From Acidobacteriota bacterium (GTDB taxonomy: Bacteria > Acidobacteriota > Blastocatellia > Pyrinomonadales > Pyrinomonadaceae), in assembly GCA_019639115.1 (NCBI GenBank), contig JAHBSM010000007.1, positions 1 through 64,000 on the forward strand: a stretch of DNA of 64,000 nt, written 5' to 3'. A program made the position numbers and the translations under genes. Below are positions 27,307-36,328 of the stretch, piece by piece. Position 1 is the first letter of the stretch. Each line of letters starts with the position of its first letter. The notes under the pieces are model-generated. The model did not search any database. It saw only the letters and a list, made by a program, of their open reading frames with translations, and was not told the origin of the DNA.

Positions 27307-27642
27307 TCAACCGAAGATCTTTTTGAACCACCACCGAGTGCCTACGAACAGGAACCGGTAATCCTTCATGAACTCGGGCGGCTTGCCCTCAAAATAATGT
27401 CCGATGAACTGAAGTATCCAGCCGATCACAAAAAGCCCGGCCGCAGCTATCCACAAGTAGCTAACAAAAAAACAGAACGGCACCATCAATATCGACAGCA
27501 CGATCATCGGAATGCCGAAAGTGTGGGTCATCTTGTTGACCGGGTGCTGATGCGCCTCGGAGTATTCGTCGATCCAATCGTCCCAGCTTCGTCCGCCCAT
27601 CATAAGGTTCGCCTCCGTTGTCGATGTTTTGGCAAACATCAT
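27307..27642 (-). CDS. Mpo1-like (DUF962) membrane protein
   Basis: A 111-residue integral membrane protein with two long spans (MIVLSILMVPFCFFVSYLW and the AAGLFVIGWILQFIGHYFEG segment). The DUF962 hallmark SEAHQHPVNKMTH, with adjacent histidines, is present, and GHYFEGKPPEF is conserved. In yeast, Mpo1 degrades 2-hydroxy fatty acids with a dioxygenase-type activity. Bacterial function is not established. It follows folA by three bases. Confidence 0.88.
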   Translation of the reverse strand: MMFAKTSTTEANLMMGGRSWDDWIDEYSEAHQHPVNKMTHTFGIPMIVLSILMVPFCFFVSYLWIAAAGLFVIGWILQFIGHYFEGKPPEFMKDYRFLFVGTRWWFKKIFG

Positions 27643-27645
27643 ACA

Positions 27646-28125
27646 TCAATCTTGCCGTCTGCGCAGAACTTTTACGACGAGGCCGTCTTCGAGTTCGACC
27701 GTTTCGACGGTCTCAAATCCGGCGAGAAAATCAGACGGCATATAGGTATCAGCGTCCGCGACAGTTATCGGTATCTCGGTGACGATCCATTTGTCGATCA
27801 CGTCTGCGAAAGAAGCGTATGTGGCCGCTCCGCCGATCACGAAGAGGTCGCCGGAGAGATAATGCGAAAGCTCGACCGCCTCTCGTGTCGTCGAAAGCCG
27901 CACTACGCCGTCGCCCGGTTCGACACCGCCGGTTCGGGTCATAACGATGTTAAGCCGGCCCGGCAGCGGGCCGCGGAGCGAGCGCCACGTGTTAGCGCCC
28001 ATCAATACGGCATTACCGACTGTCGTCCGTTTAAAGAACTGCAGGTCGGCCGAGTAATGCCACGGCAGCTTACCATCGCGGCCGATGGCGTGATCTTGTG
28101 AAATAGCGACAATACCTATGATCAT
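27646..28125 (-). CDS. folA: Dihydrofolate reductase
   Basis: Reduces dihydrofolate to tetrahydrofolate using NADPH. MIIGIVAISQDHAIGRDGKL opens the protein, with the LPWHYSADLQFFK catalytic region, LMGANTWRSLRGPLPGRLN for NADPH and VIGGAATY. The 159 residues are the normal size. The ATG overlaps the stop of the upstream DUF2071 gene by four bases. Confidence 0.96.
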   Translation of the reverse strand: MIIGIVAISQDHAIGRDGKLPWHYSADLQFFKRTTVGNAVLMGANTWRSLRGPLPGRLNIVMTRTGGVEPGDGVVRLSTTREAVELSHYLSGDLFVIGGAATYASFADVIDKWIVTEIPITVADADTYMPSDFLAGFETVETVELEDGLVVKVLRRRQD

Positions 28126-28823
28126 ATCTTTATGGTCGCTCCTTTAAACACCGATATCTCAGAGCCCTTTGCAAATAGGACCGAATGCGGTGCCGACCTC
28201 TGCAGAAAAGCGAATTCCGGCCCGTATGTGCGTTCGATGTCTATATCGATCGTCGAGTCAGTGACCGAGCGGAGCTCCCATTTCGGATGCTCGACCTTGT
28301 ATTCGTCGGTCCGGCCCGCACCTCGGGCCGTGTAGCCCCAGTAGTGCTCGATGATGAACTCGCCATGCGACCCGGCCGGCGGGATGCCCGACGTCTGTCC
28401 GATCTCGACACCGAGACTGTTGCGTACGTTTCCGCGAGACCATTCATACTGCACTGCCGTGTCAGAGCGTTCGTTGTTCATCCGCCAGCGTTCATAAGGC
28501 TCGCCATAGAGCACGCGGGCGACCGTCGCTATCGCCGTACGCGGCACGATCTCTTTTACAAAACAAACAGCCCGACGCGTCTCGTCCGGCAGTTCACGCT
28601 TGATATAGAAACGCAGGTTGACCTCTTCAAAGTTGACATGGAATGGAACGCGTACGCCGAGCACTCTGGTATCAAGGAACATAAAACCGACAAGGCTAAC
28701 AAAGCACTTGCCTTCGAACGTATCGAGCTCAGTTCCCGCAGGGACACGAGACGCCAGCAGCTCCGGGCCGACCTCGTAGTTGGCCATTATAAGGTCTTGC
28801 CAGCGTGCGGTCAGAAATCGCAT
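28122..28823 (-). CDS. DUF2071 (YqjF-type) protein
   Basis: A 233-residue acetoacetate-decarboxylase-fold-like protein. FLTARWQDLIMANYEV and the VPFHVNFEEVNLRFYIK segment, with two more strands (VCFVKEIVPRTAIATVAR and the HYWGYTARG region), match the DUF2071 family. Function is unknown, and no catalytic residue could be assigned. It overlaps folA by four bases, so they share translation. Confidence 0.85.
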   Translation of the reverse strand: MRFLTARWQDLIMANYEVGPELLASRVPAGTELDTFEGKCFVSLVGFMFLDTRVLGVRVPFHVNFEEVNLRFYIKRELPDETRRAVCFVKEIVPRTAIATVARVLYGEPYERWRMNNERSDTAVQYEWSRGNVRNSLGVEIGQTSGIPPAGSHGEFIIEHYWGYTARGAGRTDEYKVEHPKWELRSVTDSTIDIDIERTYGPEFAFLQRSAPHSVLFAKGSEISVFKGATIKI

Positions 28824-28834
28824 CGGTCGTCAGG

Positions 28835-29272
28835 CTATATCACGTAGGCCAACGATACTGCGGGCAGTATCGACACGGCGAATGTCCCGATCGCGGCGAC
28901 AAAAGCAAAAAGCCATGCCTGACGGCCCGTTCGTATCTTCATCAGCCCAAGCAATACCCTTTTTACCAACATCAGCAGCACAGGCGGGAACGTGAAGCAG
29001 AACGCGAGCAGAAGCGCGAGTGTCCAGTTGCCTCCGGGGATGTCGGACAGAGCCCCGCTCCAGGCCATCGCCAGCATCGTGCCAAACACGGCGAACGATA
29101 CCAGGCCGCCCAAAACTATCGCGATCGCGTTGCTTATGAGCACGAACGCTATCGAGCTGCCGGCACCAGTCCATTTTGCACGCGCAAGCCACAGCACTTC
29201 GGCCACCGCGGCGAAGACGAGGCCGCCGATCGCAGAGATCACCACGATCCATTCCTTTGTGTTCCCGCTCAT
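28835..29272 (-). CDS. Four-span integral membrane protein, unknown function
   Basis: A 145-residue protein with four hydrophobic spans (VISAIGGLVFAAVAEVLW, SIAFVLISNAIAIVLGGL, LALLLAFCFTFPPVLLMLV and LFAFVAAIGTFAVSILPAV). There is no recognisable domain. Its ATG overlaps the stop of the sigma-54 activator gene (ATGA), so it is probably translated from the same message. Confidence 0.75.
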   Translation of the reverse strand: MSGNTKEWIVVISAIGGLVFAAVAEVLWLARAKWTGAGSSIAFVLISNAIAIVLGGLVSFAVFGTMLAMAWSGALSDIPGGNWTLALLLAFCFTFPPVLLMLVKRVLLGLMKIRTGRQAWLFAFVAAIGTFAVSILPAVSLAYVI

Positions 29273-31404
29273 CGTGCCGGTCCTCCGTCGATCTCCTCGA
29301 TCTTTCGATACAGCGTCTTGCGGCCTATATTCAGCAGGCGGGCCGCACGCGATTTGTCGCCGCCGGTATATTCAAGCGTCGCGCGTATCACTTTGCGCTC
29401 CACCTCGTCGAGAGCGGCAGGCATCTCTATCTCGATGCCATGGGTGCGTCCTTCCGCCGCGGCTTCCGAACGCTCGTGACGCGAGTATGATTGAGGATCG
29501 CCCGACAGCCGACGCATCGCCTCCGGCAGATCCTCGACCTCGATCCGACGGCCCGCGGCAAGTATGACCGCGCGTTCGACGGCGTTCTCCAACTCGCGGA
29601 CGTTGCCCGGCCAGTTGTAGCCGGCAAGTATCCGCATCGCGGCTTTTGAGATCCCCGTTACCGGCTTTCCGGTTCGCGTATTCTGCTGATCGAGGAAATG
29701 ATATACCAACAGATGTATGTCCTCGATACGCTCGCGCAGGGGCGGTAAAGCGATCGGAAAGACCGACAGACGGTAGAACAGATCTTTGCGGAAAGTGCCT
29801 TCCTCGACGGCGCGTTCGAGTTCGGCGTTGGTCGCGGCGATCACACGTACTGACGTTTTGATCACTTCCTTTCCGCCGACGCGCGTGAACTCGCCGTTCT
29901 CTAGTACGCGCAGCAGCTTGACCTGTGCCTGCAGCGACATTTCGCCGATCTCATCGAGAAAGAGCGTGCCTCCGTTAGCTTCTTCGAATCGACCGATGCG
30001 TCGGTCGCGAGCGTCGGTAAACGCGCCTTTTTCGTGGCCGAACAGCTCTGATTCGAGAAGCGTTTCCGGTATCGCTCCGCAGTTTATCTTGACGAAAGGC
30101 TTGCCTTCCCTGCCCGAATTGAGGTGAATTAAGTTCGCTATGAGTTCCTTGCCGGTTCCCGATTCTCCGGTGATCAGGACCGTCGTGTCGGTATCAGCAA
30201 CGCTGAGCGCCAGCTCTATCGAACGCCTCAGTGCGGGAGCCTGGCCGACGATCTCGCTGTGGCGCTGATGCAGTTCGCTCTTGAGCCGCATCACCTCGGC
30301 CGACAATTGGTCGCGTTCGAGCGCGGTGCCGATCTGGTCGGCTATTCCCTCGACCAGAGCGACATCATGGCCGGCAAACGCACTGTGAGTGCTCCATACG
30401 AAACCCAAAAGCCCGAATGGCTTGCCCGCGACGCGCACCGGAGCCACCAGTGCCGCTTTGCCGCCGAGCTGTGTATTAAAGAAGATGCGGATCGCGAACG
30501 GCAGTTCAGAATCCGATAACTGGAGCGTTTTGCCGTCGCGGAGCAGGTCGGCGATGGCTCTGAAGGATTCGACATCCAGCGATTTGTTGTGCTGCTCGAT
30601 CATCTGCAGCAGCTTCGAGATCTTGATCCCTTCGGCGGCCTTGAAAGACGACAATGCTATGCGTTTGCCGGATTGGTCGAGCACTCCGAGCGCACAGTAA
30701 TCGGCACCCACGAGCCCGACCGCACGCTCGAGAACGTGCTCGGATACCTCGTTAAAGTTAGATCTCGAATTGAGAAGATTTGCGATCTCGAGCAAAGCGT
30801 TCGTCCGGCGGGTCTCTTTCTCCTGTGCGACAAAGAGGCTCGTATATTGATACCCGATAGCAAGCTGTCGAGCGACCGATTCGAGGAAAGCGACCTCATC
30901 GTCGAGCCACACTCGCGCTCCGCGCGTGTCATGCAGCCCGAGCAGCCCGAGCACCCGCGTGCCCTGCATGATCGGTATCACCAGCAGCGACCGCGTACCG
31001 AGTGCGCGAGTAAAGAATTTTAGCGTCGGATCCTTGGTCTTTGCCGTATCGTTGATACGGATAGGCCGCGTGATATCAAATCGCTCTGCCAGCTTTGCGG
31101 CGTCAAAAGGTATGGTCGTCCCGATGCTTCGCGGGACTGTTCGGTCGCGTCGCCACTCGTGGCTTATTCTGAGCTCATCGCCTTCGCCCAGACGCAGCAG
31201 GTCGCATCGATCGGCCTGGATCATCCGCCCGAGTTCGGACACGACAACGTCGAGGAATCGTTCAAGGTCGATATTCGTCGGCAGGTCACGGGCGAGCCGG
31301 TCAATGATACCGTCGCGGGCCTCGTACATTCGTGAGAGCTGAGCGGGCGATAGCTGGGCGCCCGTCGGAGGTTCGTTCGATGCTTGCTCCCTTCGCACTT
31401 GCAC
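29269..31404 (-). CDS. Sigma-54-dependent transcriptional activator with GAF domains
   Basis: An enhancer-binding protein of 711 residues. Two GAF-type sensory domains occupy about 15-370 (FLDVVVSELGRMIQADRCDL and the ALGVLDQSGKRIALSSFK regions). The AAA+ domain has Walker A TGESGTGKELIANLIH (about residue 410) and Walker B GGTLFLDEIGEM. A Fis-type helix-turn-helix ends the protein (YTGGDKSRAARLLNIGRKTL). The sigma-54 contact loop reads GAFTDA rather than the usual GAFTGA. The start is a GTG. A perfect 13-bp palindrome lies just upstream and may be its own operator. Confidence 0.94.
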   Translation of the reverse strand: MQVRREQASNEPPTGAQLSPAQLSRMYEARDGIIDRLARDLPTNIDLERFLDVVVSELGRMIQADRCDLLRLGEGDELRISHEWRRDRTVPRSIGTTIPFDAAKLAERFDITRPIRINDTAKTKDPTLKFFTRALGTRSLLVIPIMQGTRVLGLLGLHDTRGARVWLDDEVAFLESVARQLAIGYQYTSLFVAQEKETRRTNALLEIANLLNSRSNFNEVSEHVLERAVGLVGADYCALGVLDQSGKRIALSSFKAAEGIKISKLLQMIEQHNKSLDVESFRAIADLLRDGKTLQLSDSELPFAIRIFFNTQLGGKAALVAPVRVAGKPFGLLGFVWSTHSAFAGHDVALVEGIADQIGTALERDQLSAEVMRLKSELHQRHSEIVGQAPALRRSIELALSVADTDTTVLITGESGTGKELIANLIHLNSGREGKPFVKINCGAIPETLLESELFGHEKGAFTDARDRRIGRFEEANGGTLFLDEIGEMSLQAQVKLLRVLENGEFTRVGGKEVIKTSVRVIAATNAELERAVEEGTFRKDLFYRLSVFPIALPPLRERIEDIHLLVYHFLDQQNTRTGKPVTGISKAAMRILAGYNWPGNVRELENAVERAVILAAGRRIEVEDLPEAMRRLSGDPQSYSRHERSEAAAEGRTHGIEIEMPAALDEVERKVIRATLEYTGGDKSRAARLLNIGRKTLYRKIEEIDGGPAR

Positions 31405-31429
31405 TAATGTGCTCCTCGCAGTCGCCGTA

Positions 31430-31442
31430 TGTCAAGTTGACA
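31430..31442. promoter_or_regulatory. Perfect 13-bp palindrome upstream of the sigma-54 activator
   Basis: TGTCAAGTTGACA reads identically on both strands around the central base. It lies 26 bases upstream of the GTG start of the activator. It could be a dimer binding site for autoregulation. This is inferred from symmetry and position. Confidence 0.4.
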
Positions 31443-31478
31443 CACTCGCCGCGATTCAGTGTGTTAGTACGAAACACT

Positions 31479-32405
31479 CTAATTAACGGGTTTAGGCCGC
31501 TGAGGCAGCGGGGCTATGTCGCCTTTTTTCGACTTTGGTGCCGCAGGCTGGGCCGGTGGCGGCTGATTGGGCCGCGACGACGGAGGCGGCGGCGTCGGCC
31601 TCTCAACGGGCTTGTTGGCAGGAGCAGCCGTGTTCGAAGCGATGTTCGCGTCCGCCGTGTTGGCCGCCGTGTTCGCCCCCGGTGCCTTGTTGGCATCGAT
31701 CTTCGGCCCTGAGAATTCGACACGTTTTGCCCCGGCTTCGGCCGTCTCGTATAGGTCGGTCGCCTCCGGGTTGTCCGGATCGATCTCCAACGCTTTCTTA
31801 AGCGCCGCCATCGCCTCGCGGTATTTGGCAAGCTTGATGCGGATAGCTCCGAGTTCGGTCAGATACTCGATGTTCTTTGGCTCCAGCTTTGAGGCCCTCT
31901 CGAGCGCATCCTCTGCTTCCTCGTCCTTGTTGAGCTTGTTATACGCTCGGCCGAGATTGAAGTATGCAGCGGCATTGTCCGCGTTAGCGGCGAGCTGTTT
32001 CTTGTAGGAGGCAACCGCCTTTTCAAACATTTTTACGGAGTCCGGCTTTTTGGCATCCTGCTCCTTTGTCACTTCGCCCGGGAGTATCTCGGCTCCGCCG
32101 GCCTGCATCTTTTCCTTTTCCAGCAATCCGTACGCGATACCGAGTTTGAAGTACGCCTCTGCCAATTCCGGATCGATCTCGACGGCCCGCTTGTATGCTT
32201 CGATCGCAAGCTCCGTATTATTCTCGTCAAAGAGTCGGTCGCCCTCGGCCATTGCAGCGGCCGCATCGGTCAGCGAAGCAAAGGGCGAGACAGCGGCGGA
32301 TCGTTCCACGTTGGAGTTTGCCGTGTCGGCCGGTGCTCGGCCGCAAGCCGTAAAACAGATAGCCGCAAGTGCGAACATCAATGCGCCGAAAGCTCTCATA
32401 GTCAT
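31479..32405 (-). CDS. TPR-repeat lipoprotein
   Basis: The N-terminus (MTMRAFGALMFALAAICFTACG) ends with a lipobox whose Cys is near residue 21. About five TPR helical pairs follow (FDENNTELAIEAYKRAVEID, AEAYFKLGIAYGLLEKEK, AAYFNLGRAYNKLNKDEEAE, KYREAMAALKKALEIDPDN). The C-terminus is Pro/Ala/Asn-rich and probably disordered. It likely scaffolds protein complexes at a membrane or in the periplasm. An upstream GTG at 32420 is an alternative start. It follows the HIT gene closely. Confidence 0.86.
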   Translation of the reverse strand: MTMRAFGALMFALAAICFTACGRAPADTANSNVERSAAVSPFASLTDAAAAMAEGDRLFDENNTELAIEAYKRAVEIDPELAEAYFKLGIAYGLLEKEKMQAGGAEILPGEVTKEQDAKKPDSVKMFEKAVASYKKQLAANADNAAAYFNLGRAYNKLNKDEEAEDALERASKLEPKNIEYLTELGAIRIKLAKYREAMAALKKALEIDPDNPEATDLYETAEAGAKRVEFSGPKIDANKAPGANTAANTADANIASNTAAPANKPVERPTPPPPSSRPNQPPPAQPAAPKSKKGDIAPLPQRPKPVN

Positions 32406-32424
32406 TTGCGATAGGAACACACGA

Positions 32425-32784
32425 TCAGCCCGGCGGGAAGACGAAAGGCCTGCCCGCCAGCAGATGCACGTGGATGTGAAATACGGTCTGGCCGCCGTCC
32501 CCGTTCGTATTTACCACGATCCGGTAACCGTCATCTGCGAATCCGCGCTGACGCGCGATCTCGGCCGCCTTGAGCATCAGATTGCCGATAAGCGGCCCGT
32601 GCGAGCCGGTCGCTTTATCCATCGAATCGATATGCTCCCGCGGCACTATCAGTATATGTACGGGCGCCTGCGGAGATATGTCGTCGAACGCCACGCACTC
32701 GTCGTCTGACGCGACCACCGAAGCCGGTATCTCGCCGGAGACGACCTTGCAGAAGATACAATCCGAAACGTGCATCTCAGACAA
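32425..32784 (-). CDS. HIT-family (histidine triad) nucleotide-binding protein
   Basis: A 119-residue HINT-type hydrolase acting on nucleoside phosphoramidates or related nucleotides. The catalytic triad motif HIHVHLL is near residue 103, with CIFCKVVSGEIPASVV at the N-terminus and a nucleotide loop NTNGDGGQTVFH. The two Cys of CIFC bind zinc in many homologues. The stop is five bases upstream of the TPR lipoprotein region. Confidence 0.95.
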   Translation of the reverse strand: MSEMHVSDCIFCKVVSGEIPASVVASDDECVAFDDISPQAPVHILIVPREHIDSMDKATGSHGPLIGNLMLKAAEIARQRGFADDGYRIVVNTNGDGGQTVFHIHVHLLAGRPFVFPPG

Positions 32785-32824
32785 TTAAACCAAAAACATT
32801 GCCGTTTGTTAATATTCGCCGGCC

Positions 32825-34102
32825 TCAGGCAGGGCTTTCGGTGATCCGCTCGATATCTGCACCGAGCGAACGCAGCTTTCGGACGATGGTCTCGTAGCCG
32901 CGGTCGATATGATAGACGCGGTCGATAAGCGTCTCGCCCTCGGCGCACAGTGCTGCCAGCACCAGCGAAGCTGACGCGCGGAGGTCCGATGCCTGGATCT
33001 TGGCTCCCATCAATCGCGAAGGGCCGGTGACGACAGCCGTGTTGCCGTGTATCTGGATATCGGCTCCGAGCCTTACAAGCTCGGACGCGTGCATGAATCG
33101 ATTCTCAAAGATCGTCTCGACGATCGTCGATGTGCCCTCGGCCTGCGTCATCAGCGCCATATATTGCGCCTGCATGTCGGTCGGGAAAAGAGGATGAGGC
33201 TCAGTGACGACATCACAGGCCTTGAGCCCCGCTGACGACCTGCGAACCAACAGAGTGCTCTGATTCAGCTCGTCTATCTCGACGCCTGCCTCACGGAGCT
33301 TTGCGATGACAGCTCCGAGATGTTCGGGCCCGCAGCCTTTGACCTCGATCTCGCCGCCCGTTATCGCGGCGGCAACGAGAAACGTACCCGTCTCGATACG
33401 ATCCGGAATGATCGTGTGTTCAGCTCCTCCAAGGGTCTCGACACCATCGATCGTGATCTCGGTCGTTCCGGCTCCGCGGATCCGGGCTCCCATTTTGTTC
33501 AATAGCTCGGCGAGGTCGTCGATCTCCGGCTCACAGGCCGCGTTCCTGATCGTCGTGCGGCCGTCGGCAAGCGAGGCCGCCATCATCACGTTCTCGGTGC
33601 CCGTGACGGTGACCTTCTCGAACTCTACCTCGGCGCCGGTCAGCCGGCCCTTGGGAGCACGGGCCACCACGTCACCGCTCTCGAGCGATACGACCGCGCC
33701 CAACTGCTCAAAAGCCCGCAGGTGGAGATCGATCGGGCGCGTCCCGATCGCACAGCCGCCCGGCAGGCTCACCTTTGCCTGGCCAAACCTCGCAAGCAGC
33801 GGCCCTAAAGCCAGCACGCTCGCACGCATCGTTTTGACAAGTTCGTATGGAGCCTCGAACACCTGGACGCCGCGAGCATTGACCTTGTGGGTCCGCAGCT
33901 CGGGGGTCAGTACCGTAGCCCCGAGATCCTCGAGCAAACGCCGCTGAGTTATAAGATCCTTGACATAGGGGACGTTGTGTAGCGTGACCGTTTCTTCGGA
34001 GAGCAAGGTCGCCGCCAGGCATGGCAGAGCCGAGTTCTTCGCTCCGCTGATCTCGATCTTTCCATGCAGCGGACGACCGCCTCGAACCAGAAATTTATCC
34101 AT
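32825..34102 (-). CDS. murA: UDP-N-acetylglucosamine 1-carboxyvinyltransferase
   Basis: First committed step of peptidoglycan synthesis, adding enolpyruvate to UDP-GlcNAc in the cytoplasm. At 425 residues the length is standard. Key motifs are KIEISGAKNSALPCLAA, the active-site Cys in LPGGCAIGTRPIDLHL (about residue 118) and PTDMQAQYMALMTQAEGTS. The presence of Cys rather than Asp predicts fosfomycin sensitivity by family knowledge. It is divergent from the GT2 gene, with about 165 bases of spacer. Confidence 0.97.
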   Translation of the reverse strand: MDKFLVRGGRPLHGKIEISGAKNSALPCLAATLLSEETVTLHNVPYVKDLITQRRLLEDLGATVLTPELRTHKVNARGVQVFEAPYELVKTMRASVLALGPLLARFGQAKVSLPGGCAIGTRPIDLHLRAFEQLGAVVSLESGDVVARAPKGRLTGAEVEFEKVTVTGTENVMMAASLADGRTTIRNAACEPEIDDLAELLNKMGARIRGAGTTEITIDGVETLGGAEHTIIPDRIETGTFLVAAAITGGEIEVKGCGPEHLGAVIAKLREAGVEIDELNQSTLLVRRSSAGLKACDVVTEPHPLFPTDMQAQYMALMTQAEGTSTIVETIFENRFMHASELVRLGADIQIHGNTAVVTGPSRLMGAKIQASDLRASASLVLAALCAEGETLIDRVYHIDRGYETIVRKLRSLGADIERITESPA

Positions 34103-34268
34103 CGTAAATAGTAACGATCGAGCGCCGCTCAGAGCCGCCTATCGTTAAGGGTTCCTTATATTACCGAAAACCGGAGATTATTGCACCCATCGGCAGCAAA
34201 CCGTGATCCGAGCCTTATTCGACGGTTTCAGCTATCATTCGTTGCTGGGCGCTCGATGATCGCCGAGG

Positions 34269-35459
34269 ATGATCTACGTATTCTATTTCTTTGCTGCCGT
34301 GCTGATCTTTTTCAGCATCAGGTCGCTCAAGGGCGGCGTCGATTACCTGCGTTTTTTTCGTGCCGAGCTTGGCCGTGCTGCTCCGGACGACAGACGCCGT
34401 GTAACGGTATTTGCGCCGCATCGTGGAGCCGAAGACGGCCTGGGATCGAACTTTTCGGCGCTGCTTGGCCAGGATCACGTAAATTACGAAGTGATATTCG
34501 TGACCGATCCGGACAGCGGCGACTCGGATCTCGTTGCCCGAAGCGCAGCCGCAGGTGCCCGAGTGCCGGTCAAGTTCATAACCGCGCCAAAAGCGGAACA
34601 TTCGTCTCAAAAGATCGAGAACCTCAGGGAAGCGGTCATCCACGCTGACGCAGATTCGGAGGTCTTTGTATTCGTGGATTCAGACGTTCGTCCCGCGTCG
34701 GACTGGCTTCGCTACCTGGCCGCTCCGACGTCTGAACCCGGCATTGGAGCCGCCACAGGGTATCGGTGGTTCCTGTCGGACCGGCCGAGCCCGGGCACCG
34801 AACTCAGATCCGCCTGGAATGCCTCGATAGCTTCGGCTTTGGGCCCTGATACCGGAGCTAACTTCTGCTGGGGCGGTTCGATGGCTATCAGCCGCGAGAT
34901 ATTCGATAGGCTCGACATACTAGGAGCCTGGAAGGGAGCGTTGTCGGACGACTTTGTCGTGACCAGAGAAATGAATGCCGCCGGCCTGCCGATAGTTTTT
35001 GTGCCCCAGGCTATGTCGGCGTCGCTCGGGCCGTGCACCGTCGGCGAGATGTTAGAGTTCACGACGCGGCAGATGAAGATCACGCGAGTCTATGCACCGC
35101 AGCTTTGGCTGCTGTCGTTCTTTGGCTCTGCTCTGTTCTGCGGGGTTATGGCCGCGGCGATCGTGCTTATGGCCGCAAGCAGTGGTGTCGCGTTCATCGT
35201 GAGCCTTATCACGTTGATATCAGTGGGTGCCTGCAGCGTCGGCAAATCGACGCTCAGACTCGCCGCGATCCGATCGGCTATGCCCCAATTCGATCGCGAA
35301 CTTAGGCGACAGGTCGTGATACAGGCTGTGTTATTTGCCGCGACCCCGCCGATATATCTCTACAATTGTCTGGCGGCCCTATTTTCCCACAAAGTACAAT
35401 GGCGCGGTATCAAGTATTTATTGAAATCGGCTCGCGAAACTGTCATCATACGCGATTGA
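34269..35459 (+). CDS. Glycosyltransferase family 2/21, ceramide-glucosyltransferase-like
   Basis: The protein has an N-terminal membrane span (MIYVFYFFAAVLIFFSIRSL). A GT-A domain follows with VIFVTDPDSGDSD, FVDSDVRPASDW (the metal-binding DxD region) and ANFCWGGSMAISREIFDRLD. The acid residues are in ALSDDFVVT, and MLEFTTRQMKITR is the QxxRW-like helix. Two or three spans are in the C-terminal third. The order resembles HpnI/ceramide glucosyltransferases acting on a lipid acceptor in the inner membrane. The acceptor is not known. Confidence 0.82.
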   Translation: MIYVFYFFAAVLIFFSIRSLKGGVDYLRFFRAELGRAAPDDRRRVTVFAPHRGAEDGLGSNFSALLGQDHVNYEVIFVTDPDSGDSDLVARSAAAGARVPVKFITAPKAEHSSQKIENLREAVIHADADSEVFVFVDSDVRPASDWLRYLAAPTSEPGIGAATGYRWFLSDRPSPGTELRSAWNASIASALGPDTGANFCWGGSMAISREIFDRLDILGAWKGALSDDFVVTREMNAAGLPIVFVPQAMSASLGPCTVGEMLEFTTRQMKITRVYAPQLWLLSFFGSALFCGVMAAAIVLMAASSGVAFIVSLITLISVGACSVGKSTLRLAAIRSAMPQFDRELRRQVVIQAVLFAATPPIYLYNCLAALFSHKVQWRGIKYLLKSARETVIIRD

Positions 35460-35471
35460 ACCAAAACCCGG

Positions 35472-35849
35472 ATGAGCACCGATCCGACAAGCGAATGGGA
35501 GAAAGATCACGACGGCGAAGGCCCAAGTGACGGCGACGAGAGCGCCCGGGAAGCATACGATATACTCCCGTTCACGCCACCGACCGCGGAAGAAACGGCT
35601 CGTCGTTCGGGCCTCGCGTTATCGATCGGAGTGGCGTTCGTTGTCTCAACGGTTTTCGGCGGCTTTGTCGGATGGATAGCGGACCTGCTTCTGGGTTCTG
35701 CACCGTGGGCACTGGTCGGCGGCATCCTTTTCGGAGGTGCTCTTGGCTTCTTCCAGGTCTTTCGCATCTCGGCACAGATCCTCGGAAACGAAGAAAAAGG
35801 TCCCCAGACGCGGCCTCTGATGTCATCCCGCGAGAACGAGAACGACTAA
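35472..35849 (+). CDS. atpZ: AtpZ/AtpI-type ATP synthase-associated membrane protein
   Basis: A 125-residue protein. The first 45 residues are acidic and soluble, then two spans (GLALSIGVAFVVSTVFGGFV and the APWALVGGILFGGALGFFQ segment) carry the AtpI/AtpZ Gly-rich pattern. Such proteins, usually encoded before atpB, have been proposed to help c-ring assembly or carry divalent cations. It precedes a second AtpI-like gene and atpB. Confidence 0.8.
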   Translation: MSTDPTSEWEKDHDGEGPSDGDESAREAYDILPFTPPTAEETARRSGLALSIGVAFVVSTVFGGFVGWIADLLLGSAPWALVGGILFGGALGFFQVFRISAQILGNEEKGPQTRPLMSSRENEND

Positions 35850-35905
35850 GGTCTTGCGCGGCTTTGAGTTTTTATACCTAAACATCGTAATATACTCGTT
35901 TCGCA

Positions 35906-36325
35906 ATGGGCGAAGAACGCGATCTTTTGACAACGGACGACCCCGGCGATGCCGATCACCCGAGGCAGCGGCTGCTCTTGCTGATGGGCGGCATAATAGC
36001 CGTCGAGGTATTGGCCGCAGCGGCGTTTGGGCCGCAGCGATCCATTATGGCGTCGATGGTCGGCGGTGCGGTGGCTTTCGTCAATTTCTTTTGGCTTGAG
36101 AGCTCGATCCGCACCCTTTTCGCGTCCGGTGGTTCGTCCACGGCGTTGCTCGCGGTCAAATACATTGGCCGATACGTGGTCATCGGGGCGTTCCTGGCGT
36201 TCATTGCGGTGACCGGAGCGATGCCTATCGTCTGGACCGTGGCCGGCATTGCGTCGTTCGCCCTTGCGGTCGTTGCCGATGGGCTGGTGCGGATTTTCAA
36301 AAGTGATCTAACGGGAAGGACTTAA
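35906..36325 (+). CDS. atpI: ATP synthase subunit I-like protein
   Basis: A 139-residue membrane protein with four spans (LLLLMGGIIAVEVLAAAAFG, SIMASMVGGAVAFVNFFWL, IGRYVVIGAFLAFIAVTGA and IVWTVAGIASFALAVVADG). The MASMVGGAVAFVNFFWL segment is typical of the AtpI/subunit I family that assists F0 c-ring assembly. It ends three bases before atpB. Confidence 0.8.
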   Translation: MGEERDLLTTDDPGDADHPRQRLLLLMGGIIAVEVLAAAAFGPQRSIMASMVGGAVAFVNFFWLESSIRTLFASGGSSTALLAVKYIGRYVVIGAFLAFIAVTGAMPIVWTVAGIASFALAVVADGLVRIFKSDLTGRT

Positions 36326-36328
36326 GGA

